NCBI GenBank assembly: GCA_965243805.1
Contig: OZ251577.1
Location: 2,976,001 to 3,040,000 of the forward strand
Length of the DNA: 64,000 nucleotides
Reading direction: 5' to 3'
Source: CATQHQ01 sp965243805
Lineage (GTDB): Bacteria > Gemmatimonadota > Gemmatimonadetes > Longimicrobiales > Gaopeijiaceae
A program made the position numbers and the translations under genes. The notes beneath the pieces are model-generated. The model saw only the letters and a list, made by a program, of their open reading frames with translations, had not been told where the DNA came from and searched no databases. Positions 60,325 through 64,000 of this stretch are shown in pieces. The number at the start of each line of letters is the position of its first letter. The first letter of the stretch is position 1.

Positions 60325-62103
60325 CTAAGCCTCTACGGCGTCCGGGCGAGATCGCCGCGAAGGGACTCGAATCTCCTCCACCAGCTCCTGGACGCGCTCT
60401 GGCGGCGGAGCCGAAAACCGAGACACGGTCAGCGCAACGGCGAAGTTGATCAACATCCCGACGGTGCCGATCCCTTCCGGCGAGATCCCGAACCACCAGT
60501 GATCGGGCGTGTCGGCGCCTGGGTTCACGAAGCGAAAGTAGACGATGTACGCCGCCGTGAAGGTGATCCCTGAGACCATTCCCGCCACCGCGCCTTCCCG
60601 GTTCATCCGCTTGGTGAAGGTGCCTAGGATGATCGCCGGGAAGAACGAAGAAGCAGCGAGCCCGAAGGCGAACGCCACTGTCTCCGCCACGAAGCCAGGC
60701 GGGTTGATGCCCAAGTAGCCCGCCGCCAGCACGGCCATCGCGGCGCTGATCCGAGCCGCCGCCAGCTCTCCCTTCTCCGAGATGCCGGGTCGCAAGGCGC
60801 GCTTGAGCAGGTCGTGGCTGATCGCCGACGACACCACCAGCAACAGTCCCGCCGCGGTGGAGAGCGCCGCCGCCAGTCCGCCCGCCGCCACCAGTCCCAC
60901 GACCCAGTTGGGCAGCCCCGAGATCTCTGGGTTGGCCAACACCATGATGTCGGGGTTCACCGTCAGCTCGTTTTCGGTGGCGGCCAGTTCGCTCTGGGTG
61001 GCGGCCAGCTCGTTCTCCCTAGCGGCCAGCCCGTTCTCGTCTGCACCGCTCGCCTCCTGCGCCGTCCCCACGTACTGAATGCGCCCGTCCCCGTTGTGGT
61101 CCTCGAAGGCGACCAGCCCCGTGCCCTCCCACTTGACGAACCACTCCGGCATCTCCGCGTGGGGCTGGTCCGTCACCGTGTCCAGCAGGTTGGTTCGGGC
61201 GAAGACCGCAACCGCCGGCGCGGTCGTGTACAGGATCGCGATGAACACCAGCGCCCACCCCACCGAGGTTCGCGCGTCCCGTACCCGGGGCACCGTGTAG
61301 AAGCGGACGATGACGTGGGGCAGGCCGGCCGTGCCCACCATGAGCGCGGCCGTGATGAAGAAGACGTCGATCGTCGACTTGGCGCCGTCGGTGTACGGCG
61401 CGAACCCTAGCTGGGCGTGGAGCCCGTCCAGCTTGTCCAGCAGGAAGACCCCCGACTCCGGGTCGGCGCCTCCGAAGCCGAGCTGGGGGATCGGCGTGCC
61501 CGTCATCATCACCGCAAGGAAGATTGCAGGCGTCATGTACGCGAAGATCAGCACGCAGTACTGGGCGACTTGGGTGTAGGTGATTCCCTTCATCCCGCCC
61601 AGGACCGCGTAGAAGAAGACGATCCCCATGCCGATGGCGACGCCGACCCCCACGTCCACCTCCAGGAAGCGGCTGAAGACGATCCCCACGCCACGCATCT
61701 GACCGCTCACGTAGGTGAACGAGACGAAGATGGCACACACCACGGCCACGACCCGGGCCAGCTGCGAGTAGTAGCGGTCGCCCACGAAGTCGGGCACCGT
61801 GAAGGCGCCGAACTTGCGCAAGTAGGGGGCCAGCAGAAGCGCAAGCAGGACGTACCCGCCTGTCCATCCCATCAGGTACACGGAGCCGTCGTAGCCCAGA
61901 AACGAGATCAGCCCCGCCATGGAGATGAATGACGCCGCCGACATCCAGTCCGACGCAGTGGCCATCCCGTTGGCCAAGGGCGAGACGCCTGTGCCCGCCA
62001 CGTAGAAGTCCTTGGTGGAGCCGGCCCGGGAGCGGATCGCCACCGCGATGTAGATGGCGAAGGAGAGCCCCACCATGACGAACGTCCAAGCGCGCACGTC
62101 CAT
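60325..62103 (-). CDS. Sodium/solute symporter, ActP/VC_2705 type
   Basis: 592 residues, about thirteen helices. Family landmarks are KDFYVAGTGVSPLANGMATA, SDWMSAASFISMAGLI, FTVPDFVGDRYYS, and GGLAAALSTAAGLLLVVSSA (helix 8). The VC_2705 subgroup is recognised by the insert near residues 330-345 with DHNGDGRIQY, an EF-hand-like loop. Next to it is a heptad-like repeat ENELAATQSELAATENELT not expected in the family. Predicted substrate is acetate or another small organic acid, imported with sodium. A DUF4212 gene, the usual small partner, lies 37 bp upstream. Confidence 0.9.
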   Translation of the reverse strand: MDVRAWTFVMVGLSFAIYIAVAIRSRAGSTKDFYVAGTGVSPLANGMATASDWMSAASFISMAGLISFLGYDGSVYLMGWTGGYVLLALLLAPYLRKFGAFTVPDFVGDRYYSQLARVVAVVCAIFVSFTYVSGQMRGVGIVFSRFLEVDVGVGVAIGMGIVFFYAVLGGMKGITYTQVAQYCVLIFAYMTPAIFLAVMMTGTPIPQLGFGGADPESGVFLLDKLDGLHAQLGFAPYTDGAKSTIDVFFITAALMVGTAGLPHVIVRFYTVPRVRDARTSVGWALVFIAILYTTAPAVAVFARTNLLDTVTDQPHAEMPEWFVKWEGTGLVAFEDHNGDGRIQYVGTAQEASGADENGLAARENELAATQSELAATENELTVNPDIMVLANPEISGLPNWVVGLVAAGGLAAALSTAAGLLLVVSSAISHDLLKRALRPGISEKGELAAARISAAMAVLAAGYLGINPPGFVAETVAFAFGLAASSFFPAIILGTFTKRMNREGAVAGMVSGITFTAAYIVYFRFVNPGADTPDHWWFGISPEGIGTVGMLINFAVALTVSRFSAPPPERVQELVEEIRVPSRRSRPDAVEA

Positions 62104-62140
62104 TTGGGTCAGCGGCCGCCCCGCGCCTTGGCCAGTGCCG

Positions 62141-62425
62141 TCACTCCTCCGACACCCCGAACTCTGCGTCCAGCCGGTTCATCAGGCGCGCGTAGACGAA
62201 GATCAGCGCCACAAAGACGTAGATCGACCCCTGCTGGGCGAACCAGAAGCCCAGCTTGAAGCCGGTGCCGGGGATGCGGATGGCGTTCAGCGCGTCGGCC
62301 AGCACGATCCCGAAGCCGTAGGAGACGACGAACCAGATCGAGAGCAGGACCAGCAGGCAGCGCAGGTTGCGCCGCCAGTAGGCGCCCAGGTCCCGCTGGT
62401 CCCGCTGGTCCGGCTGGCCGTCCAC
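62141..62425 (-). CDS. DUF4212 small membrane subunit of the symporter
   Basis: 94 residues from GTG 62425, one base after the formate-tetrahydrofolate ligase stop. Two helices (CLLVLLSIWFVVSYGFGIV; GSIYVFVALIFVYARLM) with YWRRNLR before the first, the standard DUF4212 pattern. Proteins of this family accompany ActP/VC_2705 symporters and probably stabilise or regulate them. The N-terminus has a DQPDQRDQRD-like repeat from a CCCGCTGGT DNA duplication. Confidence 0.9.
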   Translation of the reverse strand: MDGQPDQRDQRDLGAYWRRNLRCLLVLLSIWFVVSYGFGIVLADALNAIRIPGTGFKLGFWFAQQGSIYVFVALIFVYARLMNRLDAEFGVSEE

Positions 62426-62426
62426 C

Positions 62427-64000
62427 CTACATCAGCCCTCCGACGACCCCCTCGTCGTCGATCGACATCGCCAGCGCGGCGGGCCGAGCGCCCAGCCCCG
62501 GCATCGTCATGATCTCGCCCGTCTTGGCCACCACGAATCCAGCCCCGGCCGACGGCGTCACCTCCCGCACCGTGATCCGGAAGCCCCTGGGCCGTCCCAG
62601 CAGCGCCGGGTTGTCGGAGAACGAGTACTGGGTCTTGGCGATGCACACCGGCGCGTCGGCCAGCCCGAAGGATTCCAGGCGCGCCAGCTCGTCCTCCACG
62701 CCGGTGAGGAAGTCGACGCCGTCGGCGCCGTAGATCGACTGCGCCACGCTCTCGATCTTCTCCTTGAGGGGGATGGCGTCGGGGTAGAGGGGCTGGAAGT
62801 CGGCGGTTCCGTCGTGGGCCAGCTCCCACACCGCGTCGGCCAGTTCCAAGCAGCCCCGACCGCCGCCGCCGTGGGGGTTCGCCTCCACCGCAGCCACGCC
62901 TTTCGCCGCGCAGCCGTCCAGCACCGCCTCGACCTCGGCCCGGGTGTCGCTGGCGAAGCGGTTGAGCGCCACCACCGCCGGGACGCCGAACCGCCCCACG
63001 TTCTCCACGTGGCCGAAGAGGTTGGCCATCCCGCGCTCCAGCGCCGCCACGTCTTCCTGGGCCAGATCGTCCTTGGACGCGCCGCCGTTCATCTTGAGCG
63101 CACGGATCGTGGCCACGATCGCCACCGCGTCGGGCCGCAGCCCGCCCAGTCGGCACTTGATGTCGAAGAACTTCTCGGCTCCCAGGTCGGCGCCGAAGCC
63201 CGCCTCCGTGACCACGATGTCGCCCAGCTTCATCCCAGAGCGGGTGGCGATCAGGGAGTTGCAGCCGTGGGCGATGTTGGCGAACGGCCCGCCGTGGACG
63301 AACGCCGGCGTGCCGCCCAGCGTCTGCACCATGTTGGGGTGCACCGCGTCCTTGAGCAGGATCGTCATCGGCACGTGGGCGCCGATCTCCCGGGCGCGCA
63401 CGGGCTCCCGGCTGCGGGTGTAGCCCACGATGATCGTGCCGAGCCGCTCCTGCAGGTCCGCCAAGTCGCGAGCCAGGCAGAACACTGCCATCACCTCCGA
63501 CGCCGCCGTGATCATGAAGCGGTCCTGCCGGGGGATGCCTCCCAGTGGGCCTCCCAGGCCGATCACCACGTCCCGGAGTGCCCGGTCGTTCATGTCCACC
63601 GCGCGGCCCCAGGTGATCCGCCGGTGGTCCAACCCCGCGGAGTTGGGCCGGAAGAGGTGGTTGTCCAGCATCGCCGAAAGCAGCGCGTGGGCCGACGTGA
63701 TCGCGTGGAAGTCGCCGGTGAAGTGGAGGTTGATCTCCTCCATCGGCACTACCTGAGACCAGCCGCCCCCCGCGGCTCCGCCCTTGATCCCGAAGACGGG
63801 TCCTAGGGACGGTTCCCGAATGCAGAGGAGCGGGTTGCGCCCCCGGAGCGTCAGCGCGTCGGCGAGCCCGACCGATGTGGTGGATTTGCCCTCGCCGGCG
63901 GCGGTGGGGCTGACGCCGGTGACCAGCACCAGCTTGGGGGAGCGGTCCGGCTTGGAATCGATCACCTCCAGGGGGACCTTGGCCTTGTAGTGGCCGAAGA
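62427..64000 (-). CDS. fhs: Formate-tetrahydrofolate ligase, 5' end outside window
   Basis: About 524 residues are visible; the frame is open through the window edge (GHYKAKVPLEVID precedes the first in-window start-like codon), so the gene begins just beyond 64000. The full family length is ~555. The ATP site is TGVSPTAAGEGKSTTSVGLA. VFGIKGGAAGGGWSQVVPME and the later GGTPAFVHGGPFANIAHGCN are family signatures. Reaction: formate + ATP + THF to 10-formyl-THF, feeding one-carbon metabolism in the cytoplasm. Downstream on the same strand are the DUF4212 and ActP-type symporter genes, so a link between one-carbon or formate/acetate use and acid uptake is possible. Confidence 0.95.
   Translation of the reverse strand, partial: FGHYKAKVPLEVIDSKPDRSPKLVLVTGVSPTAAGEGKSTTSVGLADALTLRGRNPLLCIREPSLGPVFGIKGGAAGGGWSQVVPMEEINLHFTGDFHAITSAHALLSAMLDNHLFRPNSAGLDHRRITWGRAVDMNDRALRDVVIGLGGPLGGIPRQDRFMITAASEVMAVFCLARDLADLQERLGTIIVGYTRSREPVRAREIGAHVPMTILLKDAVHPNMVQTLGGTPAFVHGGPFANIAHGCNSLIATRSGMKLGDIVVTEAGFGADLGAEKFFDIKCRLGGLRPDAVAIVATIRALKMNGGASKDDLAQEDVAALERGMANLFGHVENVGRFGVPAVVALNRFASDTRAEVEAVLDGCAAKGVAAVEANPHGGGGRGCLELADAVWELAHDGTADFQPLYPDAIPLKEKIESVAQSIYGADGVDFLTGVEDELARLESFGLADAPVCIAKTQYSFSDNPALLGRPRGFRITVREVTPSAGAGFVVAKTGEIMTMPGLGARPAALAMSIDDEGVVGGLM

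Overview
The window is GC-rich bacterial chromosome with almost no non-coding space, many ATGA, GTGA or TTGA start/stop overlaps, and frequent GTG and TTG starts. Lipoprotein signals, a Wza-type exporter, a C-terminal beta-barrel giant protein and periplasmic c-type cytochromes point to a double-membrane organism. The large BNR/VPS10 propeller protein, the secreted carboxypeptidase-regulatory-like protein, the DtxR-FeoA fusion and the LRR-metalloproteases together suggest Gemmatimonadota or a close relative. That placement is an inference from gene content; no rRNA or other marker gene is present.

Layout. 1-3.3 kb: end of an amino-acid permease, an aldo/keto reductase fused to a RidA domain, and a haloacid-dehalogenase-like hydrolase, all overlapping. 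3.3-14 kb: an FKBP lipoprotein, an unknown secreted protein, a second APC permease, a LOG-like nucleotide-binding protein, a metallo-beta-lactamase-fold hydrolase, a MOP-superfamily membrane protein, an FkbM methyltransferase, threonine aldolase, a propeller protein and an NrfD-like membrane protein. 14-21 kb: a VPS10-like secreted protein and an iron-uptake operon (membrane-anchored DtxR-FeoA fusion plus FeoB) behind two DtxR-type boxes. 21-29 kb: FprA-type ferredoxin reductase, cytochrome c lipoprotein, PA0069-type radical SAM protein, SufE, an unknown protein, and a Wzz/Wza polysaccharide export pair.

29-39.4 kb is one minus-strand run of nine packed genes. In transcription order these are a malonyl-CoA-synthetase-like ligase, a sodium:solute symporter, two small unknown proteins, a heme membrane domain fused to a Rieske domain, a Cys/His-motif protein, OlsB-like and OlsA-like acyltransferases, and an 888-residue alpha/beta-hydrolase-VTT-ATP-grasp fusion. 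The last three look like a membrane aminolipid synthesis and modification system.

39.5-57.1 kb runs on the plus strand: small membrane proteins with a tetraheme cytochrome c, a third APC permease, two tandem LRR-metzincin lipoproteins, and a 2518-residue repeat/cadherin/beta-barrel surface protein. The promoter of this giant gene has a 14-G homopolymer between a TTGACT -35 and a perfect TATAAT -10, the layout of a phase-variable promoter. 57.2-60.3 kb holds a tandem duplication of a Rpn-family nuclease gene. 60.3-64 kb holds formate-tetrahydrofolate ligase (5' end beyond the window), a DUF4212 subunit and an ActP/VC_2705-type symporter.

A recurrent feature is short tandem repeats (about 12-21 bp) at gene starts, gene ends and inter-domain linkers. 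I saw no tRNA, rRNA, CRISPR array or intact insertion sequence.
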